DNA of 43,683 bases from DAOTOJ01 sp035451285 (lineage in GTDB: Bacteria; Patescibacteriota; Minisyncoccia; UBA6257; Brennerbacteraceae): the NCBI GenBank assembly GCA_035451285.1, contig DAOTOJ010000004.1, positions 1 through 43,683 on the forward strand. Direction: 5' to 3'. Positions 8,501-17,340 of this stretch are shown one piece after another (the first letter of the stretch is position 1; each line of letters starts with the position of its first letter). A model generated the notes under the pieces. It saw nothing but the letters and a program-made list of their open reading frames with translations, was not told the origin of the DNA and searched no databases. A program made the translations under genes and the position numbers.

Positions 8501-9073
8501 TTAAAAAGATATTCCTCCAAAGGAATTCACCTTAATCTCTAGTTTATTATTAGGATCGTTTTTTATTTGCAAAGTAATAACCCCTTCTTGGAAAGAAGCT
8601 GGGGCGCTGCCATTGCAAAAAACAGCTTCTCCCTGAGGCGGTAAAAACACAATAGAATTAAATGTTTGCTGAAGGTTTAAATCAAAAATCGGTTTTAAAA
8701 CTTTTTTGTTTTCAGGAAGATTAAAAGCAAGCGGCAAATCAGAACACACATTGGAACAATCAGAAGTATTTAAATTTACAACTAATTCATATCGATCTTG
8801 ATCTGAAAAAAATCTTATCCCATATCCGCAAGGAATAACCCCTTTACCGCTTTGAGTTAAATATTCATTTGCTAAATAAGAATTGTCTTGCGCTCTTTTT
8901 AAATCGTTAACGATTAAATCTCCTTGGGCTTGAAGCTCGCTTTGATATTGGCTTATTTTTGAAAAATTAACAACCAAAGAAGAAATAATAGCAACAATCG
9001 CTAAAGAAACAAGCATTTCAATTGTTGTAAAACCTTTTAAAGGTTTTTTATTTGTATGTTTATAAAAAAACAT
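8501..9073 (-). CDS. Pseudopilin (GspH/FimT-like)
   Basis: 190 residues. The signal KGFTTIEMLVSLAIVAIIS has Glu at +5 and a hydrophobic helix. Residues about 45-70 (NDLKRAQDNSYLANEYLTQ) match GspH/FimT proteins, and the C-terminal part is beta-rich. Minor pilin, probably part of the initiation or tip complex. Its first 14 bp overlap the end of the prepilin peptidase gene, so the two are translationally coupled. Confidence 0.78.
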   Translation of the reverse strand: MFFYKHTNKKPLKGFTTIEMLVSLAIVAIISSLVVNFSKISQYQSELQAQGDLIVNDLKRAQDNSYLANEYLTQSGKGVIPCGYGIRFFSDQDRYELVVNLNTSDCSNVCSDLPLAFNLPENKKVLKPIFDLNLQQTFNSIVFLPPQGEAVFCNGSAPASFQEGVITLQIKNDPNNKLEIKVNSFGGISF

Positions 9074-9953
9074 TAGGGAAAATTAAAAGATAATTATTAA
9101 TAATTATATCAGAAAAAAGAAAAGCAATAAAAGCTCCTAAAGCCAAAAACGGGGCGAAAGGAACAATGTCCTTTAAGGTTTTTCTTTTAAAAATTATTAA
9201 AATTAAGGAAACAATCGTCCCTAAAACAAAAGATAAAAATAAAACTATCAAAATATCAGGCCACAAAAAAATCAAACTTAAAGCTAAAATTAATAAAACA
9301 TCTCCTAAGCCCATTGCTTTGCCTTTTGAAAAAATATAAGCAAAACCAATTGTAAAAATTCCCGGCAAAAGTGCCATTAGTAATTTTAGAAATATATTTT
9401 GAGGAGTAAATAATAAATAATTTAAAACTCCTGAAAAATTTAAGCCGTAATCCGGCAAAAAATTTATTTTTTGCAAATAAAAATAATAAAAATTTAAAAT
9501 TAGCGAGGTTAAAAATAAAACGTAAACCGCGCCAGCTGGAATTAAATAATACTTAAAATCATAAACTGCTATTAAAATTAATAAAGAAAAAATAATTTGA
9601 AATAAAATTATCAAAATTAAAACCTTAATACCTGGCAAAAAACCTGTAAAATAAAAAATTTTAGAAAATTTCCAAACCACAGCCAAAAAAGATAAGCCAG
9701 TTAAAAATTCAACTATTGGATATTGCCAAGATAATTTATGGTGGCAAGAACGGCATTTTCCATTCTGAATAACAAAACTTATTAAAGGAATAAGCTCGTA
9801 CCAAGCTAACTCTTTTTGACAATAATGACAACGCGATCTGCCAGACAGTTCTTTAATTACCGAGGTTTCTTTTTCCGGAGTTAATCTAAAAATTACAACA
9901 TTTAAAAAGCTTCCAATAGAAATTCCTATTAGAAAGCTAATTAAAAAAAACAT
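9060..9953 (-). CDS. pilD: Prepilin peptidase / N-methyltransferase (type IV, A24)
   Basis: 297 residues with about eight membrane helices. The N-terminal domain has the zinc tetracysteine CHYC at 42-45 and CRSC at 67-70. The aspartyl protease residues are Asp132 in AVYDFKYYLIP and Asp218 in the GLGD motif (AMGLGDVLLIL). It cuts prepilins behind the Gly before the Phe and methylates the new N-terminus, acting at the cytoplasmic face of the membrane. The N-terminal GSFLNVVIFRL matches the methyltransferase domain. It lies between the main pilin gene and the minor pilin genes. Confidence 0.93.
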   Translation of the reverse strand: MFFLISFLIGISIGSFLNVVIFRLTPEKETSVIKELSGRSRCHYCQKELAWYELIPLISFVIQNGKCRSCHHKLSWQYPIVEFLTGLSFLAVVWKFSKIFYFTGFLPGIKVLILIILFQIIFSLLILIAVYDFKYYLIPAGAVYVLFLTSLILNFYYFYLQKINFLPDYGLNFSGVLNYLLFTPQNIFLKLLMALLPGIFTIGFAYIFSKGKAMGLGDVLLILALSLIFLWPDILIVLFLSFVLGTIVSLILIIFKRKTLKDIVPFAPFLALGAFIAFLFSDIIINNYLLIFPNVFL

Positions 9954-9965
9954 AAATACAAAAGA

Positions 9966-10415
9966 TTATAGTCCTATACAATAATAGGGATTAGTAGATG
10001 TATCCGAGCAGTCTAAACCATTCTGAGTTCCATCTAAATCATTATCTAAGGCTGAATTTTCTCCATCTTCTAAACGAGCCCTTAGGGTATAGTGCAAACC
10101 GTCAGACGATTTTGCATAAGAATAGCAATATTGGTCTCTATTTAGAGGATCTTTTGGCAATTGACCACCAAGAGCTGTTTGCAAAGTATTCCAGGTACTT
10201 TGGCAACTATTAGCGCTTGCAGGATATTGGCTATTTTTATTAAAATAAATCTCTAAGCCATTTTGTAAATTTCTTAAATCAGCTATTCTTCTAGTATCTC
10301 TTCCTTGAGCTCTTACTCCAGAAAGGCCAACTAAAACCATTGCTGATAAAAGACCAATAACTGTAATAACCACTAAAAGTTCTATTAATGTAAAACCTTT
10401 AAAAAATTTTGACAT
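9966..10415 (-). CDS. pilA: Type IV pilin (probable main subunit)
   Basis: 149 residues. The signal KGFTLIELLVVITVIGLLSAM is the textbook type IV pilin/GspG processing site with Glu at +5. VRAQGRDTRRIADLRNLQNGLEIYF is the extended alpha-1 helix of GspG-like pilins, and QYPASANSCQ begins the globular part. Four Cys in the C-terminal half (one near the start of it, one in YCYSYAKSS, two near DCSDTSTNPYYC) could give two disulfides. It lies 81 bp after pilC, a gap larger than elsewhere in the cluster and perhaps a place for an extra promoter, as expected for an abundant subunit. Confidence 0.85.
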   Translation of the reverse strand: MSKFFKGFTLIELLVVITVIGLLSAMVLVGLSGVRAQGRDTRRIADLRNLQNGLEIYFNKNSQYPASANSCQSTWNTLQTALGGQLPKDPLNRDQYCYSYAKSSDGLHYTLRARLEDGENSALDNDLDGTQNGLDCSDTSTNPYYCIGL

Positions 10416-10496
10416 ATTTTTATTTTTAATTTAAATTTATTAATTAAAATAATTATAAGTCCTTTTATTTTAAAAATCAAGGTCTTTAATAAAATA

Positions 10497-11714
10497 TTAA
10501 AATTGCTGAGCTATTTGATAAATTGGCATAATCACTCCAGCAACTAATAAGCCAACTAAAATCCCCAAGAAAACAATTAGAATTGGCTGGATTATTTCTG
10601 TTAAGCTTCCTGCTAATTCATCCACTTCTCGAGAATAATTTTTAGCAATTTTATCTAAAATTTGATCCAAAGTTCCGGTTCTCTCTCCAACTGCCATCAT
10701 CTGAGACACAACTGGAGGAAAAAATTCTGGATAATTCATAATTAAGGTTGACATATTGCTACCCTCTTTTATTCCTTGGGCTATTTTTAATATGGTATCT
10801 TCATAAAAATTATTGCCAATAACATTAGCTGAAATTTCCAAAGCTGAAACAATCGGAATTCCTCCTTTAATTAAAACCGATAAAGTTTCAGCAAATCTTG
10901 AAATATAAAGCTTTTTTAAAAAATTGCCAATAACAGGAAAGTTTAAAAAAAGAGTAGAAGCTAAACCTTGAGCTTCTTCTGATTTAAAATAATTAACAAC
11001 TACAATAGCTATGACCGATATGGCAGCTATTATACCCAGATAATAGTTTTTTAAAAAATTACCGACTCCAAACATAATTCTTGAGATAGTCGGAAGCTCA
11101 TCTGGAGTTATGCCACTTTCAGTAATTACTCCTTCAAGTTGGGGGATAACAACTACTACCATAATAATCATTACTACCAAAAACATAACTAATACAAAAA
11201 TAGGATAAATCATCGCATTTCTAACTTTAGAATTTAATTTATCTTGAGATTCGTAATAATCAGCTAAATAGCTTAAAGAAGAATCAAGCCTGCCAGTTAA
11301 CTCCGAAGCTTTTATCATATTAACAAAAAAATCAGAAAAAACAGCCGGGTATTTTGATAAAGCATCTGAAAAAGATAAGCCAGCTTCAATATCGCTACTA
11401 ATTTGAATTGTTATAGACTTTAAAGTTGAATTAGCTGTCTGGCTAGCTAAAGCGTTTAAACTTTCAATAAGTGGAATTTGAGCTTCCATTAAAATTGATA
11501 ATTGCCTGGTATAAGCTGATAATTCTTTTAAGCTTACTCTTTCAAAAAAAGATAGAGCTTTGGCGTATTTTTTTTCTTCTGATTTTCTTTCTAATTTTAA
11601 AACCACCAATCCTGCTTGTTGTAAAATGGAAACAGCGCTTTCTTCGCTTAAAGCATCTAAATTGCCACTAATTATTTCTCCATCTTTATTTTTAGCTGTA
11701 TAAGTATATAACAT
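10497..11714 (-). CDS. pilC: Type IV pilus inner-membrane platform protein PilC
   Basis: 405 residues, the usual PilC/GspF length. It has two T2SSF domains: the first around residues 65-190 (ELSAYTRQLSILMEAQIPL, then a membrane helix at about 170-195) and the second around 270-400 (RFAETLSVLIKGGIPIVSAL, MMAVGERTGTLDQILDKIA, and a final membrane helix). It anchors the assembly and retraction ATPases to the membrane and joins their motion to pilin insertion. It lies 9 bp downstream of pilT and is probably translated from the same transcript. Confidence 0.93.
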   Translation of the reverse strand: MLYTYTAKNKDGEIISGNLDALSEESAVSILQQAGLVVLKLERKSEEKKYAKALSFFERVSLKELSAYTRQLSILMEAQIPLIESLNALASQTANSTLKSITIQISSDIEAGLSFSDALSKYPAVFSDFFVNMIKASELTGRLDSSLSYLADYYESQDKLNSKVRNAMIYPIFVLVMFLVVMIIMVVVVIPQLEGVITESGITPDELPTISRIMFGVGNFLKNYYLGIIAAISVIAIVVVNYFKSEEAQGLASTLFLNFPVIGNFLKKLYISRFAETLSVLIKGGIPIVSALEISANVIGNNFYEDTILKIAQGIKEGSNMSTLIMNYPEFFPPVVSQMMAVGERTGTLDQILDKIAKNYSREVDELAGSLTEIIQPILIVFLGILVGLLVAGVIMPIYQIAQQF

Positions 11715-11723
11715 ACTTTATTT

Positions 11724-12794
11724 CTATTTAAGATAATTATTTAATTCTGAAGGATTTAAAGAATAAAGATAGGCATTTTCAGTTGTTATTTCTCTTCTTC
11801 TGACCAAGTCAGCTAACGACCTATTTAAGGAGATCATTCCTTCTTCTAAAGAAGTTTCAATAACTAAATCAAGCTGATAAACTTTATCTTCTCTTATTAA
11901 ATTTCTAACAGCACTATTGGCCAAAAGAATTTCAGTTGCTGGAATTCTACCCCCTTCAATTCTAGGAATCAATCTTTGAGAAATAATCCCTACTAAAGTT
12001 GAAGCTAATTGAAATCTTGCTTGGCCTTGTTGGGAAGCTGGAAAGCTATCAATAATTCTATCAATTGTTTGCGAAGCATTATTAGTATGCAAAGTCGAAA
12101 AAACAAAGTGCCCTGTTTCAGCTGCTGTTAAAGCAATTGCCATTGTTTCCGGATCTCTCATTTCTCCAATCATAATTATATCAGGATCTTGGCGCAGGAC
12201 AGAACGCAAAGCATTATGAAAAGTCAAAGTATCCATTCCAACCTCTCTTTGATCTATCAAAGCTTTGTCTTGTTCAAAAATATATTCAATAGGATCTTCA
12301 ATGGTAATTATATGATCAAAACGGCTATGATTTATTTCATCTATTAGAGCCGCTAAAGTGGTTGATTTGCCGTGTCCAGCTGGACCAACAGCCAAAAAGA
12401 ATCCTTGAGATAATTTTGCTATTTGATGAAGGATTTTGGGAAGATTTAATTCTTCGATACCCTTTATTTCTATAGGAATTAATCTTAAAGAAATAGCTGG
12501 ATAACCTCTCTGATAGTAAACATTCGAACGGCAACGAATCTTGTCCTTATAGGAATAACCAAAATCTATTTCCTTTTGTTTTAAAAACTTATCTTTTTGT
12601 TCTGGTGTTAAAAGAGCATCTACAAAATTTACTAAATCATCTTTTGTTAGAATAGGTTCCTTAGCAAGTTGCAATAAATTGCCATCAATTCTTAAAGTTG
12701 GTTTTTTACCAACTCCCAAATGCAAATCAGATGCTCCTTGGGCTTGAGCTAATTCTAAATAATTTCCTAATTTTGCTTGATAATTGGTATCCAT
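11724..12794 (-). CDS. pilT: Pilus retraction ATPase PilT
   Basis: 356 residues. An N-terminal PAS-like domain (GASDLHLGVGKKPTLRIDG) leads into the RecA-like ATPase. The Walker A loop reads GPAGHGKSTTLAAL at about 137-150; the Asp box (IEDPIEYIF), Walker B (IIMIGEMRDPETM) and His box (TGHFVFSTLHTNNA) are present. AIRNLIRE-type PilT signature residues appear as SAVRNLIREDK. It powers retraction of the pilus and, in many bacteria, DNA uptake. The Walker A loop has His where Ser is usual, noted separately. It lies 38 bp after pilB. Confidence 0.93.
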   Translation of the reverse strand: MDTNYQAKLGNYLELAQAQGASDLHLGVGKKPTLRIDGNLLQLAKEPILTKDDLVNFVDALLTPEQKDKFLKQKEIDFGYSYKDKIRCRSNVYYQRGYPAISLRLIPIEIKGIEELNLPKILHQIAKLSQGFFLAVGPAGHGKSTTLAALIDEINHSRFDHIITIEDPIEYIFEQDKALIDQREVGMDTLTFHNALRSVLRQDPDIIMIGEMRDPETMAIALTAAETGHFVFSTLHTNNASQTIDRIIDSFPASQQGQARFQLASTLVGIISQRLIPRIEGGRIPATEILLANSAVRNLIREDKVYQLDLVIETSLEEGMISLNRSLADLVRRREITTENAYLYSLNPSELNNYLK

Positions 12795-12832
12795 AATTTT
12801 AATTTAATCACCATAATTTTAATTAATCATTA

Positions 12833-14587
12833 TTAATCATTAGAAGCTGTTTCCCTAATCACTTCTGAAAATGGAATAATCCCCTCTAATAAATGAAGAA
12901 TTGCTTCAGCTCTTAAATCAATCATTTTTTGATTTTGGGCTTCTTCCAAAATACTTGATTCTCCACTATTTTGTAAAATTATTTTTTCTAAATTGCTAGT
13001 CATTTGCAACACTTCGTAAATTCCAGTTCTTCCTAAAAATCCTTTGTTTTTACAAACCTCACAGCCAACTGGCTCATAAATTGTATAAGGTTTTGAGTAA
13101 TTTAAAGTTTTTCTAAACTCTATTGGTAAATTAGCTAAAGCTTGGTCAATTAATTTTTCTTGTTCCGAATTAGCTTTAACTGCTTTTTTACAATTATTAC
13201 AAAGTTTTCTAACCAATCTTTGGGAAACAATAATGTTTAAAGTTGGGGGAATCAAGAATTTCTGAACTCCTAAATCAATTAATCTGGGAATTGCCCCTAT
13301 AGCATTATTGGTATGCAAAGTAGAAAGCATAATATGGCCAGTCAAAGCTGAATGAACTGCTAACTCTGCTGTTTCTGAATCTCTAATTTCTCCAACCATA
13401 ATTATATCAGGATCTTGCCTTAAAATTGAACGAAGACCAGAAGCAAAAGTGTAGCCAATTTCCGGAAGAACTTGTGATTGATTAACGCCTGAAATAAAAT
13501 ATTCAATAGGGTCTTCTAAAGTTACTACATTAGTGCTATCTTGGCTTAAAATTTGAAGAATAGCGTAAAGAGTGGTTGTTTTCCCAGAACCAGTTGGGCC
13601 GGTAACTAAAATCATTCCAAAAGGTTTTTTCATTGCTTGCTTTATTTTTTCTAAATTTAAACTAGAGACTCCTAAATCGTCAATTGTCTTTAAACCAATT
13701 GAAGGGTCTAAAATTCTAATTGCCACTTTTTCATCATTAGCTGTTGGAAAAGTTGAAACCCTAAAATCAATTTGTTTGCCGCTGATTAAAGCTGAAAAAC
13801 GACCATCTTGAGGAATTCTTGTTTCATCAATTTTTAAATTTGATAAAATCTTAACCCTCGTTAAAACTGAAGGGTGGATTTCTTTAGGTAAAAACAAAAC
13901 TGAAGCTAAATCTCCGTCAATTCGATACCTTACTCTCAATCTATTTCTTTCTGGCTCAATATGAATATCAGAAGCCCGTTGATTAACTGCGTTTCTAATA
14001 ATATCAGAAACTAATTTAATAATTGGAGCTTCTTCAGAAGAAGAAACAACAGATTGGTCTAAATCAATAATTGATTTTTGGCGAGTTGTTCTTACTTGGC
14101 CTTCTACTTGCTGTTTTATTTGGGATAACGCTAAAGTTACTTCTTCGCCAAAAGTGGTATAGCTTTTCAAATATCTTAAAAAATCAGAATATTTGATAAC
14201 AAAAACCTTTAAGCTTAATCCTAATCCTTGGGCAATAAATTTCAAAGCATTTTGAGCTTCGCTACTACTTGGATTAACCATTCCAACATACAAGAATTTA
14301 TCATCTTTCCCAAAAGAAATCATTTGATAATATTTAGCTGATTCTTGGGGAATAATTAATAGGATTTCTCTGGGAATAATTTCTTTTTCTTCAAAAATTT
14401 TCATCGGCAAATTAAAAAAATCACTTTTAAGTTTTAAAAGATCGTCTTCTGAAATAAGATTCCTTTCTAATAAAATAGTTTCGGTATTTACCCTTCTAAC
14501 ATTCGCTTCATTAAGAATTTTTTGGGCATTATCTTGAGAAAGTTTATTTTGAGAAACTAGAATTTGAACCGGATCAAAATTGGCCAT
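12833..14587 (-). CDS. pilB: Pilus assembly ATPase PilB
   Basis: 584 residues. The N-terminal MshEN-type domains span about 1-140, and the GspE-type ATPase spans about 180-500. VNQRASDIHIEPE marks the N2 domain, GPTGSGKTTTLYAIL (330-344) is Walker A, LEDPIEYFISGV the Asp box and IIMVGEIRDSETAELAV Walker B. Two CxxC pairs in the C-terminal part (LCNNC and CEVCKNKGF) make the zinc site found in PilB but not PilT. It drives pilus extension at the inner face of the membrane. It lies 5 bp after a small unknown membrane protein gene. Confidence 0.94.
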   Translation of the reverse strand: MANFDPVQILVSQNKLSQDNAQKILNEANVRRVNTETILLERNLISEDDLLKLKSDFFNLPMKIFEEKEIIPREILLIIPQESAKYYQMISFGKDDKFLYVGMVNPSSSEAQNALKFIAQGLGLSLKVFVIKYSDFLRYLKSYTTFGEEVTLALSQIKQQVEGQVRTTRQKSIIDLDQSVVSSSEEAPIIKLVSDIIRNAVNQRASDIHIEPERNRLRVRYRIDGDLASVLFLPKEIHPSVLTRVKILSNLKIDETRIPQDGRFSALISGKQIDFRVSTFPTANDEKVAIRILDPSIGLKTIDDLGVSSLNLEKIKQAMKKPFGMILVTGPTGSGKTTTLYAILQILSQDSTNVVTLEDPIEYFISGVNQSQVLPEIGYTFASGLRSILRQDPDIIMVGEIRDSETAELAVHSALTGHIMLSTLHTNNAIGAIPRLIDLGVQKFLIPPTLNIIVSQRLVRKLCNNCKKAVKANSEQEKLIDQALANLPIEFRKTLNYSKPYTIYEPVGCEVCKNKGFLGRTGIYEVLQMTSNLEKIILQNSGESSILEEAQNQKMIDLRAEAILHLLEGIIPFSEVIRETASND

Positions 14588-14592
14588 AATTA

Positions 14593-14922
14593 TTATTGAA
14601 AAGGATTTGGTTTACCAAGTGGAGGTATTTGTAAAGGAATTGGGCCAAATTCTTTAAGAATAGAAAAATTAGAATGATTAATTATGCTATTGATATCTAA
14701 ATCAACTTCCTGAAGCTGGTTTAAACCAGAATCAGAGGGAAAAATTTTGTTAAATAATTCAGCTGCTGGAGCAGTATTGGGTCTAGTAAATATAAAATAA
14801 GCCAAAATTACCAAAAGGACTACCACAACTAAAGCTATAATAAGCCAAATTGAAATCCCGCTTCTTTTTTTCTTAAAAACTGGGGGTTGAGTTTGTTTAA
14901 ATTGAGATGGGGTTACTTCCAT
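14593..14922 (-). CDS. Small one-helix protein in the pilP position
   Basis: 109 residues: a Gln/Pro-rich cytoplasmic start with a basic KKKRSG, one membrane helix (about 25-48), and a short outer part ending PLQIPPLGKPNPFQ. It sits directly after pilO and before pilB. In diderm bacteria pilP, the lipoprotein linking PilNO to the secretin, would be near here. It has no lipobox and is shorter than PilP, so it is not a recognisable PilP. I do not recognise the family. A role in the alignment complex is inferred from position alone. Confidence 0.6.
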   Translation of the reverse strand: MEVTPSQFKQTQPPVFKKKRSGISIWLIIALVVVVLLVILAYFIFTRPNTAPAAELFNKIFPSDSGLNQLQEVDLDINSIINHSNFSILKEFGPIPLQIPPLGKPNPFQ

Positions 14923-14945
14923 ATTTTTTATAAATTTTATTTTTA

Positions 14946-15572
14946 TTAAGGTAGGGTAAACTGGGGTTTATTAATATAGTAAGTATTTAAAGAAAGATTA
15001 ATATTAAAATCTTGAAAACCTTGAGAAGATTCTCTAAATTCTTCTTGGGTAATTGGATTCATACTTATCGATTGCAAATCAGTTAATCTTTGCTCTTGCT
15101 CAACGTTAGAAATAAAATTTTTAAAATCTGAATAAGTTGCTTTGATGTTTAACTCAATTGTAATGATTTGGGGCAAATTATTAGAGGCCATAAAACTTTC
15201 TGGTTGAGAAGTTTCTGGGGTTTGGTTTTGGGACAAAGTAGTAAAAGACATTTGAATAATTTCAACATTAGATTCTTGCGCCAAAGCCTCGACTATCGCC
15301 ACTATTTCAGACATCTTCATTGAAGAAGGAAGGGTGGCGTCTATTAAAGATATTTGCTGATTAATGTCATTGGAATAAGAAAGTTGTTCTCTAAATTTAG
15401 TGATTAGTTGATTAAGATAATCTAAAACCGTTTCTCTTTCTGCTAATTTTACCCTTGCTTCTTGAACATTATTCCACTCATTTAATCCTAGGGAAAAAAA
15501 TAAATAAATACTAGCCCCAAATAAAACTATAATTATTAAAAAACTTAAGTATATTAAAGTGGTATTTTTCAT
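14946..15572 (-). CDS. pilO: PilO-like pilus alignment protein
   Basis: 208 residues. An N-terminal membrane helix (about 5-28) is followed by a coiled coil (about 30-75, with EARVKLAERETVLDYLNQL) and a ferredoxin-like globular domain with TIELNIKATYSDFKNFISNVE, the pattern of PilO proteins. It should pair with PilN outside the membrane and connect with PilM inside through PilN. It overlaps the pilN end by 4 bp, the usual coupling. Confidence 0.85.
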   Translation of the reverse strand: MKNTTLIYLSFLIIIVLFGASIYLFFSLGLNEWNNVQEARVKLAERETVLDYLNQLITKFREQLSYSNDINQQISLIDATLPSSMKMSEIVAIVEALAQESNVEIIQMSFTTLSQNQTPETSQPESFMASNNLPQIITIELNIKATYSDFKNFISNVEQEQRLTDLQSISMNPITQEEFRESSQGFQDFNINLSLNTYYINKPQFTLP

Positions 15573-16144
15573 AATTGATTAGCTAATAAAAAATTATTAT
15601 CAAGCGTTATTTCAAATTTAAAGTCATAGCCGTCGCCAGCTTTGGCTATATCACTAATTTTTACTTCTTTGATGCCAGTGATATTTCCAAAAGCAGCTGC
15701 TTGGGTAGCAATATCTTCTAAAGATGGGGAATTGCCGTTTAAACTAAGTTTATTATTATTAGAATCAAAGGATAGAGAATTAAAAATTATTTTAGGATTG
15801 GTGTTTTGTTCTAAAGTTGAAAAAATTATCGAAGAATAAACGTGTTGCGGCAAAAGACTTCTTAAAGTTTTTATTTGCTTGTCTAATGTTAAAACCCTTT
15901 CTACTTCAGAGGCAGATAAGGTAGCTACTGTATCTTGGATTTCTCTATCTAAATTTTCGATTTGTGATTCAGTAACTGATTTATAACCAGCTAAAAACAA
16001 ATAAAAACCCAAGGCAGCTAAAAAAGTAATTAAAGAAAAAATAATTAAATTAGTTGGTAAAGTTGGAGCCGAAGAAATTTTTTGAGTTGGCGTTTTTTTA
16101 GAGGACCTAATATTGAAATTAGCAAAGGGATTTGTTTCTGCCAT
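15569..16144 (-). CDS. pilN: PilN-like pilus alignment protein
   Basis: 191 residues. The cytoplasmic start carries the short AETNPFANFNIR segment, similar to the INLLP-type segment with which PilN binds PilM. One membrane helix (about 33-52) follows, then a coiled coil (about 57-95) and a globular domain with ISLNGNSPSLEDIATQAAAF, the PilN/GspL periplasmic-like pattern. It lies 58 bp after pilM and is overlapped by pilO. Confidence 0.82.
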   Translation of the reverse strand: MAETNPFANFNIRSSKKTPTQKISSAPTLPTNLIIFSLITFLAALGFYLFLAGYKSVTESQIENLDREIQDTVATLSASEVERVLTLDKQIKTLRSLLPQHVYSSIIFSTLEQNTNPKIIFNSLSFDSNNNKLSLNGNSPSLEDIATQAAAFGNITGIKEVKISDIAKAGDGYDFKFEITLDNNFLLANQL

Positions 16145-16202
16145 AATTTTTATTTATTGATATTAATATTATTACAAAAATAATAAAAAAAATAAAGTCA
16201 AG

Positions 16203-17300
16203 TCAAGAAAAAATCTTTAAAGCTGCTCCGGCTGCAATTGAAAAAGAAGCTCCACTTTTTTGAATAATTGGATAAATAGTTGGGTCATATTTTATCTTCG
16301 AAAAGGGATTAGCTATTTGAGTTTCTAAATTAAATTCTTTTTGAAAATAATCTTTAATGCCATAAGGCAAAATTCCTCCTCCAGACAAAATTATTTTTTT
16401 TATTTCACGACTGCTTTGATTATAATAACTTGCCATTATTTTCCTAGCTTCATTAATTATCACGTCTAAATAAGGAATAATCAAGGCTGGCAAATATTGT
16501 TGATCTGAAGAAATCATTAATCCCCGATTTCTTTTTAATTCTTCGGCTGCTAACGGAGAAAGATTTAATCCCCTAGAGACAGAAATTGTAAAATCATTGC
16601 CAGCGGTATCAATCGAGTAATTCATTCGAAGCTCTCTTTTATCAACAACGCTAAAAGTGCTGGCACGAGAACCTACGTCAATAATCAAGGTTGTTAAATC
16701 ATCATTAACTACTGACCTAGCTAAAGATAAAGATTCAAGCTCCATAGCCTTTAAATACACGCCTGATAATTGGGCAATTCTAGAATACCTTTTTATTACA
16801 TCGCTAGGAATAGCCATTAATAGAACTTCTGTTTTTTCTGAAAAAGATTGACCCAAGGGAGTCAAAACCTGCCAATCAAGCATTACTTCGCTTAAAGGAA
16901 TTGGGATATACTGACGCGCTTGATAAGGAATTGTTTGATTAATTTCCTTAGGTGAAAGTTTTGGTAAATCCATAATGGTAGTAAACGAAGAAAAAACTGG
17001 CAAAGAAAATACCGCTTGTTTAGCTTTAACTTTCATTTTTTCTAAAACCTTTTTCAGTAGAGAAGCTGTGGCGTCTTCCATTATTTTTAACGATGAATCT
17101 TGCAAAATAGCATTTTCTCTTTCTAAGTGTCCGAAATTTTCTAAAATTCCATAATTTTGCAAAACAAATTCTCCAGCTTGTCGACTAATCTCTACAACTT
17201 TAATTGAAGTGGTACCAATATCAATACCCAAACATCCTTGAGAAGGTAAAACAAAATCTTTTATTTTTGTTAAAATATTGCTAGAGGGATTCATATTCAT
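16203..17300 (-). CDS. pilM: PilM actin-like pilus assembly protein
   Basis: 365 residues if it starts at the ATG at 17298-17300 (a second ATG is two codons later). A longer frame is open upstream, but that part is antisense to comF and has no PilM homology, so I reject it. FtsA/actin-fold motifs are clear: GIDIGTTSIKVVEIS (phosphate 1), LIIDVGSRASTFSVV (phosphate 2), and KIILSGGGILPYGI (adenosine). FSLPVFSSFTTIMDLP and IPYQARQYIP match the PilM family. It is a cytoplasmic ring component that binds PilN. It is the first gene of the pilus run, and TGCTATAAT lies just upstream. Confidence 0.92.
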   Translation of the reverse strand: MNMNPSSNILTKIKDFVLPSQGCLGIDIGTTSIKVVEISRQAGEFVLQNYGILENFGHLERENAILQDSSLKIMEDATASLLKKVLEKMKVKAKQAVFSLPVFSSFTTIMDLPKLSPKEINQTIPYQARQYIPIPLSEVMLDWQVLTPLGQSFSEKTEVLLMAIPSDVIKRYSRIAQLSGVYLKAMELESLSLARSVVNDDLTTLIIDVGSRASTFSVVDKRELRMNYSIDTAGNDFTISVSRGLNLSPLAAEELKRNRGLMISSDQQYLPALIIPYLDVIINEARKIMASYYNQSSREIKKIILSGGGILPYGIKDYFQKEFNLETQIANPFSKIKYDPTIYPIIQKSGASFSIAAGAALKIFS

Positions 17301-17306
17301 ATTATA

Positions 17307-17322
17307 ATTATTATTATAGCAA
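17307..17322 (-). promoter_or_regulatory. Extended -10 promoter of the pilus operon
   Basis: On the minus strand TTTTGCTATAAT gives an extended -10 (TGC plus TATAAT), 12 bases before the pilM ATG at 17300. The -35 region is only a T-run. The gap between the divergent pilM and comF starts is 40 bp, so the transcripts share this space. Confidence 0.5.
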
Positions 17323-17340
17323 AATAAAAAAAATAAAAAA

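Noticed and set aside
13572..13811. Plus-strand open frame inside pilB
   Set aside because: Shadow of the conserved pilB ATPase domain.
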